Shown here: positions 1-8,546 of the stretch, in pieces
Layout: every line of letters begins with the position of its first letter
Numbering within the stretch: position 1 is the first letter of the stretch
IMG/VR virus record: IMGVR_UViG_3300046714_000121
Span: 1 to 41,027 of that record
From: a virus
DNA length: 41,027 nt
Strand: one strand, 5' to 3'
Made by a program: the position numbers and the translations under genes
Notes under the pieces: model-generated
Databases searched by the model: none
Seen by the model: only the letters and a program-made list of their open reading frames with translations
What the model was told of the DNA's origin: nothing

Positions 1-14
1 TGGGCAGAGTGATT
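1..14. other. cos: Left cohesive end (cos), 13-base terminal repeat
   Basis: Bases 2-14 read GGGCAGAGTGATT and are repeated exactly at 41015-41027, the last bases of the window. Lambda's left end is the 12-base overhang GGGCGGCGACCT, which shares the leading GGGC. A Nu1-like terminase gene starts 47 bases downstream, as in lambda-type phages. I infer that the window is a full linear genome with both copies of the overhang written out. Base 1 (T) does not match base 41014 (G), which may be a sequencing or assembly artefact. Confidence 0.65.
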
Positions 15-60
15 CGCAATTTTCACGTGATTTCTGTAGCGGGCGTTAGCCTATTCAGCA

Positions 61-609
61 ATGGGAATGATCCTTAACAAAAAGGCGTTGTCCCTGGCAC
101 TGGACATTGACCCGACGACCATCGAGATTTGGGAATCCTGGGGTTGTCCGGTTGAGTCGTTGAAGGGTGGCCGCGTTGGGCACGAATACGACTTAGGCAA
201 AATTTTTGCGTGGCGCCTGACCCGCACCGCGGACGGCGGCGACACGACAAAAGAGCGGCGTGCAAAGGCCGCACTCGAAAAAGCCGAGATTGAAAACATG
301 ATCCTGCGCGGCGAGGCGATACCACGCGAGCAAGCGATTCAATCGATGGCCGCATCGGTTAGCGCGTTTAAGAATAGAATCCGCGCAATGTCCAGAAAAC
401 TGGCACCGCTAATTGCGCCTCGTGAGCAAATGGCCGAAGTCGAAAAACTTTTGCGCACGCACATCGATGAAGCACTAACGGAAATCGCAAGCCATGAATT
501 TGCAACCGCTGTCCATCGCAGAATTGCAGAGAATATTTCAGGCGGCGAAACCGCCCCCAAACCTGACCGTCAGTCAGTGGGCCGACCGGGAACGCAAACT
601 ATCCTCTGA
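61..609 (+). CDS. Terminase small subunit, lambda Nu1-like
   Basis: This is the DNA-recognition subunit of the packaging motor, which binds cos and recruits the large subunit. The first 35 residues align by eye with lambda Nu1: NKKALSLALDIDPTTIEIW matches the NKKQLADIF...TIQNW winged-helix start. The region around residues 80-110 is a charged helix (ERRAKAALEKAEIENM) typical of the Nu1 dimerisation segment. Its length of 182 aa is almost identical to Nu1 (181 aa). Either ATG 61 or ATG 67 could be the start, since neither has a strong Shine-Dalgarno; 67 aligns better with Nu1. The 3' end overlaps the large-subunit gene by 116 bases, which is unusually long. Confidence 0.9.
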   Translation: MGMILNKKALSLALDIDPTTIEIWESWGCPVESLKGGRVGHEYDLGKIFAWRLTRTADGGDTTKERRAKAALEKAEIENMILRGEAIPREQAIQSMAASVSAFKNRIRAMSRKLAPLIAPREQMAEVEKLLRTHIDEALTEIASHEFATAVHRRIAENISGGETAPKPDRQSVGRPGTQTIL

Positions 610-2359
610 GGCGTCGGCAGAGGAAGGCACGTGGAACACGTCGCGTGCAGAGTATCAGCGGGGAATCATGGACGCGATCAGTGATCCCGAAGTAACCGAG
701 GTTGCAGTGCGCACGTCAAGCCAAGTCGGCAAGACCGAAATGCTACTCAACGCCGTTGGCTATCACGTGCAGCACGACCCGGCGCCGATGTTGTTCATCG
801 AACCGACCATCGACCTTGCACAAGCGATCAGCAAAGATCGACTTTCCCCGATGTTGCGCGATAGCCTGGGCCTGCGGGGATTGATGCGGCGCAAAAGTTT
901 GCGCGATGGGCAACGCGGCAATCCCACCGAGGATACGATTTTGCACAAGTTGTTTCTCGGTGGCCACCTGACCATCGCGGGCGCCAACAGTCCATCAAGC
1001 CTATCGAGCCGACCCGTGCGCATCGCGTTTTTTGACGAGGTTGACCGATACCCGCCGAGCGCAGGAAGCGAAGGCGATCCGGTAACGTTGGGCAAGGCGC
1101 GCACGAAAAACTATTGGAACCGCAAGCACGTCCTAACATCGACGCCGAGCGTTAAGGGTTTTAGTCGCATCGACCAAGCATTTGAGGAAGGCGACCAACG
1201 TTATTTTTATGTGCCGTGTCCACAGTGCGGCGTCGAACAGGTATTGGCCTGGAAAGGCGTCAAGTGGGACGCGGGCAACGCGGGCACGGCGCGTTATGAG
1301 TGCATCGAATGCGCGGCGCACTGGACCGAGGCAGACCGGCACAACGGGGTGCGTAGGGGCCGTTGGTTGGCGAGCAAACCATTCAAGGGCAAGGCGAGTT
1401 TTCACATCAACGAGCTTTATTCGCCGTGGTCCGATCTGGTTATCATGGCGCAAGAATTTCTTGATGCGAAACATTCCCGCAACCCGGAGCGCATCAAAGC
1501 ATGGATCAACACGACCCTGGGCGAGTCGTATGAAATGGCAGGCGACACGGTTGATTCGGAATTAGTGGCCGAACGCCTGGAGGAATGGGACGGGGAACCG
1601 GCGGGCGTGCTACTCAAAACCGCGGGCATCGACATTCAAGACGACCGGGCCGAAATGGAATTGGTGGGTTGGGGCGAGGGCGAGGAATCATGGTCCCTGC
1701 GTTATGACGTGGTACACGGCGACCCGTCAACGGTGGGGTTTTGGGACGACGTGCGGCGTTGGGTGCGCGACAACAAACCCGACGTTACAGCAATCGACAG
1801 CGGCGGGCATTACACGCAACGGGTTTATGAGTTCGCCAAGAAATACAAGTCATGGCGCGTGTACGCAATCAAGGGTTACGCGGGCACCAAACCGATTTGG
1901 CCGCGCAAGGCGAGTCACGGCAGCAAAGGCGGCAAGGTTTACGCAATCGGTGTTGACAGTGCAAAGGAAGTCGTGCGGGCGCGGCTAAAGCTGGCCACTA
2001 TTGGCCCAGGCTATTGCCACTTTCCAAAGGGCCGACCGCAACACTACTTCGACGGGTTGGCATCGGAAATATGCGTGACCAAATGGAGCAAGGGGTTTCC
2101 CGTGCGTGAGTGGCAAAGGAAGGCGGACAGCACCCATAACGAACCGTGGGACTGTCGAATCTATGCCTATGCGGCCATGGTGAGCTTGAATATTCGCGAA
2201 TGGGCACCGTATAAACGCCGCAAAGCGTTGCCCGTGGCCGCGGTTTCGCACCCCGAACCAATGCCCGACGTGCCCGCGGTACTCATTCAACAGCGCAGTA
2301 ATCAGGCGCAACCGGCCAAGTTCAGGCGTGGCGGTAGTTTTGTCATGGGGTGGAAATGA
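494..2359 (+). CDS. Terminase large subunit, GpA family
   Basis: This is the packaging ATPase and cos-cleaving nuclease that docks on the portal. A Walker A-like motif SSQVGKTE lies at residues 75-82 and a Walker B FFDEVD near 180. A Cys4 zinc-binding element follows near 240-275 (CPQCG and CIECAAHW), as is common in GpA proteins. The C-terminal nuclease half shows acidic motifs GIDIQDD, AIDSGGHYT and NEPWDCRIYA. Its 621 aa compare with 641 in lambda gpA. The start at 494 keeps the conserved N-terminus (SQWADRERKLS) but lies inside the small-subunit gene. Its stop overlaps the next gene in ATGA, which suggests translational coupling. Confidence 0.95.
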   Translation: MNLQPLSIAELQRIFQAAKPPPNLTVSQWADRERKLSSEASAEEGTWNTSRAEYQRGIMDAISDPEVTEVAVRTSSQVGKTEMLLNAVGYHVQHDPAPMLFIEPTIDLAQAISKDRLSPMLRDSLGLRGLMRRKSLRDGQRGNPTEDTILHKLFLGGHLTIAGANSPSSLSSRPVRIAFFDEVDRYPPSAGSEGDPVTLGKARTKNYWNRKHVLTSTPSVKGFSRIDQAFEEGDQRYFYVPCPQCGVEQVLAWKGVKWDAGNAGTARYECIECAAHWTEADRHNGVRRGRWLASKPFKGKASFHINELYSPWSDLVIMAQEFLDAKHSRNPERIKAWINTTLGESYEMAGDTVDSELVAERLEEWDGEPAGVLLKTAGIDIQDDRAEMELVGWGEGEESWSLRYDVVHGDPSTVGFWDDVRRWVRDNKPDVTAIDSGGHYTQRVYEFAKKYKSWRVYAIKGYAGTKPIWPRKASHGSKGGKVYAIGVDSAKEVVRARLKLATIGPGYCHFPKGRPQHYFDGLASEICVTKWSKGFPVREWQRKADSTHNEPWDCRIYAYAAMVSLNIREWAPYKRRKALPVAAVSHPEPMPDVPAVLIQQRSNQAQPAKFRRGGSFVMGWK

Positions 2360-2562
2360 AAACGCACCTTAAAAGCATTCTGGACGCATTGGAAATTGCC
2401 CATGCCAAGGGCAGGGAACCGCCGTTTAGCGTGAAGCGCGGCCCGGTTACGCTGTACATCGCCGACCACACCGAGTTGATTTTGAACATCGACGCATTGC
2501 GGCGGCAGGCGGCAGAGGAAAACAAGGCGGCGGTGCTTGGCGCGAGCATGGTGACGCGATGA
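2356..2562 (+). CDS. gpW-like head-tail joining protein
   Basis: In lambda, gpW completes the head below the portal so that gpFII and the tail can attach. From ATG 2356 this protein is 68 aa, exactly the length of lambda gpW, and it sits in the same place, between terminase and portal. The predicted layout (helix, short strand pair around PPFSVKRGPVTLYIADH, helix) also fits gpW, although residue identity is low. The start overlaps the terminase stop (ATGA) and the end overlaps the portal start. A GTG at 2350 is an alternative start. The assignment rests mostly on size, layout and position. Confidence 0.7.
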   Translation: MKTHLKSILDALEIAHAKGREPPFSVKRGPVTLYIADHTELILNIDALRRQAAEENKAAVLGASMVTR

Positions 2563-4109
2563 CCCTAACCGATAGGGTGGCGAATTACCTGGGTTACAAG
2601 CCGACCAGGGCGCTACTGCAAAAGCGCGGGTTTAACGTCACGCAAACATCGGTGGCCAACACCTTGAACCGTTGGTCACGGGCCAATACGTCGATGGATT
2701 ACGATTTGCAACAGTCGTTGCAAACGATGCGGGCGTTTAGTCGTGACCTGACTGTGAACAGTTTTATCGGTAAGCGTTTTTTGAATCTGGTCAAGACGCA
2801 CGTTGTTGGACCGAACGGTTTTTCGTTCAATGCCAAACCGCGATTCAATGATGGAAAGTTGGACGTGCAAGCGGCCATTGCGATCAAACAGGCGTGGACC
2901 GAATTCTGCGGGCGCGGCGTGTGCGACGTGACCGGCAAGCTATCCATGATCGACGTGGACCAGATCAACGTTGCATCGTTGGCCCGCGATGGCGAGTTCC
3001 TGGTGCGCGAGGTAATTGGGGCGCCTGTCAACGATTACGGTTACGCCTTACAACTGTTGGACACCGACAGGTTAGATATTCAATTTAATAACGACCGATT
3101 GGCGAATGGCAATCAAGTAGTCATGGGCGTTGAGTTGACACCCTACGGGCGCCCGGTGGCGTTCTATATCCTGACCCAACACCCAGGCAGTGTTCACGGC
3201 GGATACACTTATCATCGACATGACCGGGTGCCAGCCGAAAACTTGCACCATGTATTCATTCCAGAGCGGCCCGAGCAAACCCGCGGCATACCCTGGTTAC
3301 ATGCGGTCATGACCGAAACCAAAAACCTGACCGGGTTCGTTGAGGCGGCAATCATTGCGTCGCGGGTGGGCGCGAGCAAGATGGGATTTTTCACCTCACC
3401 CGATGGCGACCTTGCACCGCTGGCCGATGGCACTGATCCCGATGGCGAGTTGTACACCGACGTTGAACCGGGCAAGTTCGCGGCGTTGCCTAACGGTTAC
3501 GATTTCAAGCCTTTCGACCCGGATTATCCGAACGAAATGGTTGAATCGTTCATGAAAGCAATGTTGCGCAACATTGCATCGGGCATCAACGTTGCATATC
3601 ACACCTTGTCCAGTGACCTGGAGGGGGTCAACTTTTCCAGCACGCGGGCGGGCACCCTGGAGGAACGTGACGCATGGATGACCGTGCAAGGTTTCTATGT
3701 GCTGTCATTCAAGAATCTGGTTTATTCCAACTGGTTGAAATATGCGTTGCTCAATGGCCGAATCACGTTGAAAAAAGGGTCGGCGTTGCCAGCGGAAAAA
3801 TATGCAATCTACAACAAGCCTGTGTTCAATGGGCGCCGCTGGCAATGGGTTGACCCATCGAAAGACGTCAAGGCCAACACCGACGCGCTATTTGCCAAGA
3901 TCACAAGCCATACGCGAGTGCTGGCCGATGAGGGGGTGGACATTCGCGAACTGTGGCAGGAAATCGCCGACGAGGAAGATTTAGCCGAGGAATTAGAATT
4001 GTTCGTGCCCGCGTTTGCAGCACCGATGCCTGCGGCACCCGAGGCGGCGCCCGCCGAACCCGACGCACCCGAGGAACCGGCGCCCGAACCGAAGGATAAA
4101 AAGGAATGA
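2559..4109 (+). CDS. Portal protein, lambda gpB family
   Basis: The portal forms the dodecameric ring at the capsid vertex through which DNA is packaged and ejected. The protein is 516 aa (lambda gpB is 533). It has the typical N-terminal region RDLTVNSFIGKRFLNLVKTHVVGPNG, split here as residues about 64-90, followed by DGEFLVREV and the R-AGTLEERDAWM region near 360-375. The C-terminal 35 residues are rich in Ala, Pro and Glu and are probably disordered. The start overlaps the gpW-like stop in ATGA and the stop overlaps the next start, so the genes form a tightly coupled head operon. Confidence 0.93.
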   Translation: MTLTDRVANYLGYKPTRALLQKRGFNVTQTSVANTLNRWSRANTSMDYDLQQSLQTMRAFSRDLTVNSFIGKRFLNLVKTHVVGPNGFSFNAKPRFNDGKLDVQAAIAIKQAWTEFCGRGVCDVTGKLSMIDVDQINVASLARDGEFLVREVIGAPVNDYGYALQLLDTDRLDIQFNNDRLANGNQVVMGVELTPYGRPVAFYILTQHPGSVHGGYTYHRHDRVPAENLHHVFIPERPEQTRGIPWLHAVMTETKNLTGFVEAAIIASRVGASKMGFFTSPDGDLAPLADGTDPDGELYTDVEPGKFAALPNGYDFKPFDPDYPNEMVESFMKAMLRNIASGINVAYHTLSSDLEGVNFSSTRAGTLEERDAWMTVQGFYVLSFKNLVYSNWLKYALLNGRITLKKGSALPAEKYAIYNKPVFNGRRWQWVDPSKDVKANTDALFAKITSHTRVLADEGVDIRELWQEIADEEDLAEELELFVPAFAAPMPAAPEAAPAEPDAPEEPAPEPKDKKE

Positions 4110-4654
4110 ACATTCGCGAATTCACCGCGGGCGATACGATGAACATGGTTGAAACCGTGTCGGGTTATCCATCGACCGCGGGTTGGGGCATGTTTCATAA
4201 CTTGGTCCCGCAAACCGGCACCGGAACCAGCATCATCCTGACTTCAACCGGCAACGCCGAAACCTACACGACGTATTACCCGCCGACCGTAACAAAGAAT
4301 TGGGCCGCGGGCGAATATGGTTGGTTTAACTGGATGGCCATCGGCACATCGTCGCGGGTGACGTTGGGCACTGGTCATTTGACGATTCACGTTGACCCGT
4401 CAACGGCAACGGCGCCGCAAGATAACCGCAGTCATGCGCGCAAGGTGTTGGACGCGATCAACGCCACCATCGAAGGCCGCGCAACGCACGACATGGCGCA
4501 ATACATGATTCAGGGGCGGCAAGTGACGTTGCTTGGTCCCGAGCAATTGATTCGTTGGCGTGGCTACTATCAAACATTGGTGCAAGCCGAGGAAGTTGCA
4601 GCGGGCCAGGGCACCAAGAAATCAACCGGCATTCGTGTCCATTTCCGCCCATAG
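4106..4654 (+). CDS. Conserved phage head-module protein, function unknown
   Basis: This 182-aa protein overlaps the portal stop (ATGA) and precedes the capsid gene by 8 bases. The N-terminal 110 residues look like a beta-rich domain with many Thr and Gly. The C-terminal 70 residues contain DAINATIEGRATHD, YMIQGRQVTL and LIRWRGYYQTLV. This pattern of a helix, an 'xxIxGR' strand and a helix ending in an Arg/Tyr-rich segment recurs in small proteins placed beside portals in many proteobacterial siphophages. A head-completion or connector role is plausible from context only. I see no catalytic motif. Confidence 0.6.
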   Translation: MNIREFTAGDTMNMVETVSGYPSTAGWGMFHNLVPQTGTGTSIILTSTGNAETYTTYYPPTVTKNWAAGEYGWFNWMAIGTSSRVTLGTGHLTIHVDPSTATAPQDNRSHARKVLDAINATIEGRATHDMAQYMIQGRQVTLLGPEQLIRWRGYYQTLVQAEEVAAGQGTKKSTGIRVHFRP

Positions 4655-4662
4655 GGGGAACC

Positions 4663-6663
4663 ATGAAAAAGTTGCGTATGAAATTGCCGACGATGTTTCG
4701 CGACCTGGAGTTAGACCGGGCCGCAATCGACAAAGAAAAGCGGTTAGTTTCGATTTCGTTTTCGTCCGAGGAACCCGTTTCCCGATGGTTTGGCGAGGAA
4801 ATTCTTGACCATTCCAAGGGTGCGGTTGACCTGGGGCGGTTGTTAAGAGTGGGGTCGGTACTCGTTGACCATGCGAGCAACGACTTGATAGGCACTGTCG
4901 AACAGGCGTCCATCGGTGAGGACCGCAAAGGGCGGGCCACAGTCCGATTCGGGCGCAGTGCGCGGGCAGAGGAAGTCTTTCAAGACGTGATTGATGGAAT
5001 ACGCAAAGCGATCAGCGTAGGTTATCGCATCAACACATTGAAGTTGGAAAAGTCGGACAAAGAAACCGGGCTAGATACTTTCCGCGCAACCAAGTGGACA
5101 CCGCACGAGATTAGTTTCGTTGGCGTGCCCGCCGATGCGACGGTTGGCGTTGGGCGCGGCGACGATGCGAAAACCGAGGATGTTTTCATCGAAGTCAACG
5201 AAAAGGATTCGGACATGAAACGCAAACTTGCAAGGCTATTGGAAGGAATGCGCCAACGCGGGATGACCATCGAACAGGAAGGCACCCAGGAAGGCGGCGG
5301 CACACCGGCACCCGCGGCGGCGCCCGCGGCGACGACGACCCGCACCGACGCCACCCAGGAAGCGCAAAACGCGATCATCGACAAAGAGCGGGCGCGGTGC
5401 AAAGCACTGGACGACCTGGGCAAAGTCTACGAAAAGCACGGCGGCAAAGAGTTGGCCCGCGAAATGATTCTGGCAGGGCGCACGCCTGACGATTTCAAGA
5501 ATGTGATGCTGGAGCGCATCGGCACGCGGGACGTGCCCGCGGTAAACATCGGCATGACCCAAAAGGAAGTCAGGCATTACAGCATCCTGCGGGCAATCAA
5601 TGCCATTGCCAATCCAACCGACCGGGCAGCACGCGAGGCGGCGGCGTTCGAATTCGAATGCAGCGCGGCGGCACTGAAGCAAGAAAAGCGGGATTTGCGC
5701 ACGGGCGGGCAAATCGCGGTGCCGACCGATGTTGCTTTCGGGATGCAACAACGCAACCTCAACGGCTGGCAGATGGGCGCATCGCAACGCGATTTGATCG
5801 TGGGCACCGGCACGATGGGCGGGTTCACGGTGGCCACCGATCTGATTTCGTTCGTGGAAATGTTCCGCAATCGGTTGGCGTTGGCCCAGGCAGGCGCGCA
5901 AATGCTGACCGGGTTGCAGGGCATGGTGGCGATACCGAAGCAAACCGGCGGGGCAACGGCGTATTGGGTAGGTGAGAACGTGGCGCCGACCGAATCGCAA
6001 CCCGTGTTTGGTCAATTGACCATGAGTCCGAAAACGGTGGGCGCGTACACCGATATGTCACGGCGGTTGATTATCCAATCGTCCATCGACGTTGAAAACT
6101 TCGTCAAGACCGATCTGGCCAAGGTGTTGGCGTTGGCGGTCGATCTGGCGGGCCTGAGTGGACCGGGCACCGGCAACCAACCCGCGGGAATTCTGGCATC
6201 GACCAGCATCGGCAGTTCAACCGCGGGCGCCGCGGGTGGGGCGCCGTCCTGGGCGCAAGTCGTGGCACTGGAAACCGTGGTTGCGGTGGCCAACGCCGAC
6301 GTGCCGAACAGTGCCTACCTGTTGAATGCGGTCACGCGGGGCAAGCTGAAAACCGTCCAAAAGGGAACCAATCTGCCGTTTATTTGGGAAAGCGACAACA
6401 CCTTAAACGGATACCGGACGGTTGTTTCCAACCAGTTGCGTTCGAATCTGACCAAGGGCACCACGACGGGTTCGCTCTCCGAAATGCTTTTCGGGAATTT
6501 CTCCGATTACATTATCGGTATGTGGGGCGGGTTGGATTTGATGGTTGATCCCTACGCGGGCGCGACCGCGGGCACGTTGCGCGTGATCGTGCTGCAAGAT
6601 GTTGACGTGAAAATGCGGCACGACGAATCGTTCGCCGTTACGCCGGATTTGATTACGGTCTGA
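4663..6663 (+). CDS. Fused prohead protease, scaffold and HK97-fold major capsid protein
   Basis: One 666-aa reading frame carries three functions that many phages encode separately. Residues 1-180 resemble the U35/HK97 prohead protease, with likely catalytic H70 (LVDHAS) and S118 (AISVGY). Residues 185-370 form a charged, Ala/Pro/Thr-rich and helical segment that fits a scaffold or delta domain. From about residue 375 the HK97 capsid pattern appears (GGFTVATDL, MVAIPKQTGGATAYW, GPGTGNQPAGIL). ATG 4663 follows the strong Shine-Dalgarno AGGGGGA; upstream in-frame starts are less likely. An internal ATG at 5215 (residue 185) has its own good Shine-Dalgarno and may yield protease-free capsid precursor. 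Confidence 0.92.
   Translation: MKKLRMKLPTMFRDLELDRAAIDKEKRLVSISFSSEEPVSRWFGEEILDHSKGAVDLGRLLRVGSVLVDHASNDLIGTVEQASIGEDRKGRATVRFGRSARAEEVFQDVIDGIRKAISVGYRINTLKLEKSDKETGLDTFRATKWTPHEISFVGVPADATVGVGRGDDAKTEDVFIEVNEKDSDMKRKLARLLEGMRQRGMTIEQEGTQEGGGTPAPAAAPAATTTRTDATQEAQNAIIDKERARCKALDDLGKVYEKHGGKELAREMILAGRTPDDFKNVMLERIGTRDVPAVNIGMTQKEVRHYSILRAINAIANPTDRAAREAAAFEFECSAAALKQEKRDLRTGGQIAVPTDVAFGMQQRNLNGWQMGASQRDLIVGTGTMGGFTVATDLISFVEMFRNRLALAQAGAQMLTGLQGMVAIPKQTGGATAYWVGENVAPTESQPVFGQLTMSPKTVGAYTDMSRRLIIQSSIDVENFVKTDLAKVLALAVDLAGLSGPGTGNQPAGILASTSIGSSTAGAAGGAPSWAQVVALETVVAVANADVPNSAYLLNAVTRGKLKTVQKGTNLPFIWESDNTLNGYRTVVSNQLRSNLTKGTTTGSLSEMLFGNFSDYIIGMWGGLDLMVDPYAGATAGTLRVIVLQDVDVKMRHDESFAVTPDLITV
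5201..5217 (+). promoter_or_regulatory. Possible internal ribosome-binding site and start for scaffold-capsid
   Basis: AAAAGGA at 5201-5207 lies 7 bases before the in-frame ATG 5215, giving GAAAAGGATTCGGACATG. This closely resembles the site used by the tail tube gene (GAAAGGAATCGACATG, 9041-9056). It falls exactly at the junction between the protease and scaffold domains. Translation from here would give a 482-aa scaffold-capsid protein, comparable to the nested C/Nu3 arrangement in lambda. Confidence 0.6.
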
Positions 6664-6691
6664 CCGGGCAGGGTTGAGGTTCAAAATGGTC

Positions 6692-6723
6692 GGGCCACCT
6701 GGACGCGGGTGGCCCATTTGTTA
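6692..6723 (+). terminator. Hairpin after the capsid gene, probable partial terminator
   Basis: GGGCCACC (6692-6699) pairs perfectly with GGTGGCCC (6708-6715) around an 8-base loop, followed by ATTTGTTA. The T-run is interrupted, so termination is probably incomplete and late transcription can continue into the tail genes. Confidence 0.55.
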
Positions 6724-6745
6724 TCACACATAGGGAAAATCCCAA

Positions 6746-8278
6746 ATGGTTTGGAAAGCTGAAGCGCCGCAAGGCAACGAATCGGGCAAGGTTCGTTTTG
6801 ACGTGATCCCATACATGCGCGGGCGCGGGGTGGACCTGGGGTGCGGACCCTGGAAAATTTTCCCGCATTGCATCGGGGTCGATCAGATACCAGGGGCCGA
6901 TATTTGTTCGCCTGTGACCCGCCTGGACCAGTTCGCCGATGGCAGCATGGATTTCGTGTATTCGTCGCATACCCTGGAGGATATTGACGACACCGAGGCG
7001 ACGTTGCGCGAATGGTGGCGCCTGTTGAAAGTCGGCGGGTACTTGATTTTGTATCTGCCACACAAGAATTTTTACCCCAACATCGGGCAACCTGGGGGGA
7101 ACCCGGCGCACAAGCACGACTTTTTGCCCGCCGATATTGTGGAAATAATGGGACACGTCACGGGCGATTTTGACCTGAAAGTGTTGCAGGAACGCGACCA
7201 GGGTAACGAATACAGTTTTTTGATGGTCTACCAAAGGCGCCAGGATTGCGCAGGATCGATTTTTTCGCACGCCGAGGCACGACCGGCCAAGACCGCGGCA
7301 ATCGTGCGTTACGGTGCGTTTGGCGATGCGCTGTGGGCATCGTCGCCAATCGCGCTATTGAAGCGGGACGGTTATCACGTCACGGTCTACACCGAGGCGC
7401 AAGGGCACGAAGTATTAAAGGCCGACCCGAACATCGACGCCTTTATCGTGGCCGAACCCTATTTCATGCCCGCGTCGGAATACCTGGGTTACTGGTTGCA
7501 CGAGTCCATCAAGTACGACCGTTGGATTAACTTGGTTCAGTCGGTCGAAGCAACCTTGCTACCGCAACCGGGGGACATACAATTTTATTGGTCCGATACG
7601 TTGCGGGCGAAATTCATGGACAAGAATTACATGGAGCAAATCCATGATTTTGCAGAGGTTGCGCACGAGTGGGGCAACCAAAAATTCTATCCCACCGACG
7701 ACGAAGCGGCATGGGCACAGGCGTTTCGCGGGGCGTGTCCTGGGCGGATGGTTGTCATCAATCCATCGGGTAGCACGATGCCGAAATTCTGGCCGCACGT
7801 GCAGGGCATGATGGATTTACTGGACGAACAAGGCATTTATTCGGTTGTCCTGGGCGATTTGCGGGATGCGAAATTGACGCCACCGAAGCGGGCACGCATC
7901 ATCGGTAAGGATTGGCCAATCCGCACGGCGTTGGCAGTTTGCCAGCGGGCGGATGTGGTCATCGGCACCGAGTCGGTTATGGTCAATGCGGTGGCCCACG
8001 AACCGCTGCTAAAAGTCGTGTTGTTGTCGCATTCGTCGCATGAAAATTTGACGAAGCATTGGGCCAACACGATTTGCACCGAACCAACGTTACCGTGTTT
8101 TCCCTGTCATCGCATACACCGCAACGAATTTTTCTGTGTGTGGGACAAGAAAACCAAGGCGGCGGCGTGTCAGGCAGTCGTTAGCCCGCAACAAATTTGG
8201 GGTGCAATCAAGGTTTATTTCGATCATTTGGACGAGGTTGACCGTGCCACTACTGCCAGCACTGAGACAACACCTTAA
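6746..8278 (+). CDS. Bifunctional SAM methyltransferase and GT9 (heptosyltransferase-like) fusion
   Basis: Residues 1-165 form a class I SAM-dependent methyltransferase: motif I VDLGCGPW at 29-36, then IGVDQI and a late LREWWRLLKVGGYLILYLPH segment. Residues about 183-500 look like a GT-B glycosyltransferase of family 9, the ADP-heptose:LPS heptosyltransferase family. They show VRYGAFGDALW near 187-197, INPSGSTMPKFWPH near 338 and DVVIGTESVMVNAVAHE near 402. The gene lies between the capsid and head-tail joining genes, so it is probably expressed late. The substrate is unknown: it could decorate the virion or alter the host surface. The terminus overlaps the next gene by 35 bases. Confidence 0.8.
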   Translation: MVWKAEAPQGNESGKVRFDVIPYMRGRGVDLGCGPWKIFPHCIGVDQIPGADICSPVTRLDQFADGSMDFVYSSHTLEDIDDTEATLREWWRLLKVGGYLILYLPHKNFYPNIGQPGGNPAHKHDFLPADIVEIMGHVTGDFDLKVLQERDQGNEYSFLMVYQRRQDCAGSIFSHAEARPAKTAAIVRYGAFGDALWASSPIALLKRDGYHVTVYTEAQGHEVLKADPNIDAFIVAEPYFMPASEYLGYWLHESIKYDRWINLVQSVEATLLPQPGDIQFYWSDTLRAKFMDKNYMEQIHDFAEVAHEWGNQKFYPTDDEAAWAQAFRGACPGRMVVINPSGSTMPKFWPHVQGMMDLLDEQGIYSVVLGDLRDAKLTPPKRARIIGKDWPIRTALAVCQRADVVIGTESVMVNAVAHEPLLKVVLLSHSSHENLTKHWANTICTEPTLPCFPCHRIHRNEFFCVWDKKTKAAACQAVVSPQQIWGAIKVYFDHLDEVDRATTASTETTP

Positions 8279-8546
8279 CGCGATGTTTACGCAACCGCAT
8301 ACCGCGTTTCCGGCGGTATGGCAGGGCAAAGCGGCCAACGTTTTGTTTCTGGCATCGACCGATGAGGTTTTCGGGGGCGAGTTACCGCGGGCGAATGTTT
8401 ACATCATCATTCATCAAGCCAACGCATTCGTCGGCATGGTGGCGGGCGATTCGATTGTGGTCGATGGCGTCAATTACCGGGTTTTGCAGTCGGATTTGAT
8501 TGACGACGGGGAAGCGTGGCGCACGATGTTATCGAAGGCTAGTTGA
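8244..8546 (+). CDS. Head-tail attachment protein, gpFII-like
   Basis: This 100-aa protein probably joins the completed head to the tail. GDSIVVDGVNYRV (residues about 73-85) resembles lambda gpFII GDTLTIGEENFWV, and the final DDGEAWRTMLSKA also fits the fold. GTG 8244 is chosen because GAGG lies 6 bases upstream and the N-terminus PLLPALRQHLNAMF is a typical start helix; ATG 8283 is an alternative with no good Shine-Dalgarno. It overlaps the methyltransferase/GT9 gene at its start and the tail terminator gene at its end. Confidence 0.7.
   Translation: MPLLPALRQHLNAMFTQPHTAFPAVWQGKAANVLFLASTDEVFGGELPRANVYIIIHQANAFVGMVAGDSIVVDGVNYRVLQSDLIDDGEAWRTMLSKAS

Noticed and set aside
4555-4662. Upstream extension of the capsid fusion gene
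   Set aside because: The extra 36 codons lie wholly within the preceding gene and lack a Shine-Dalgarno, while ATG 4663 follows AGGGGGA closely.
5236-6015. Long minus-strand open frame of 259 codons opposite the capsid gene
   Set aside because: It lies antisense to well-recognised scaffold and capsid coding sequence. Long antisense frames are expected with this GC-rich codon use. The translation has no family pattern.
6653-7270. Minus-strand open frame of 205 codons opposite the methyltransferase
   Set aside because: It is the shadow of a methyltransferase with clear motifs, and has no ribosome-binding site or family pattern.
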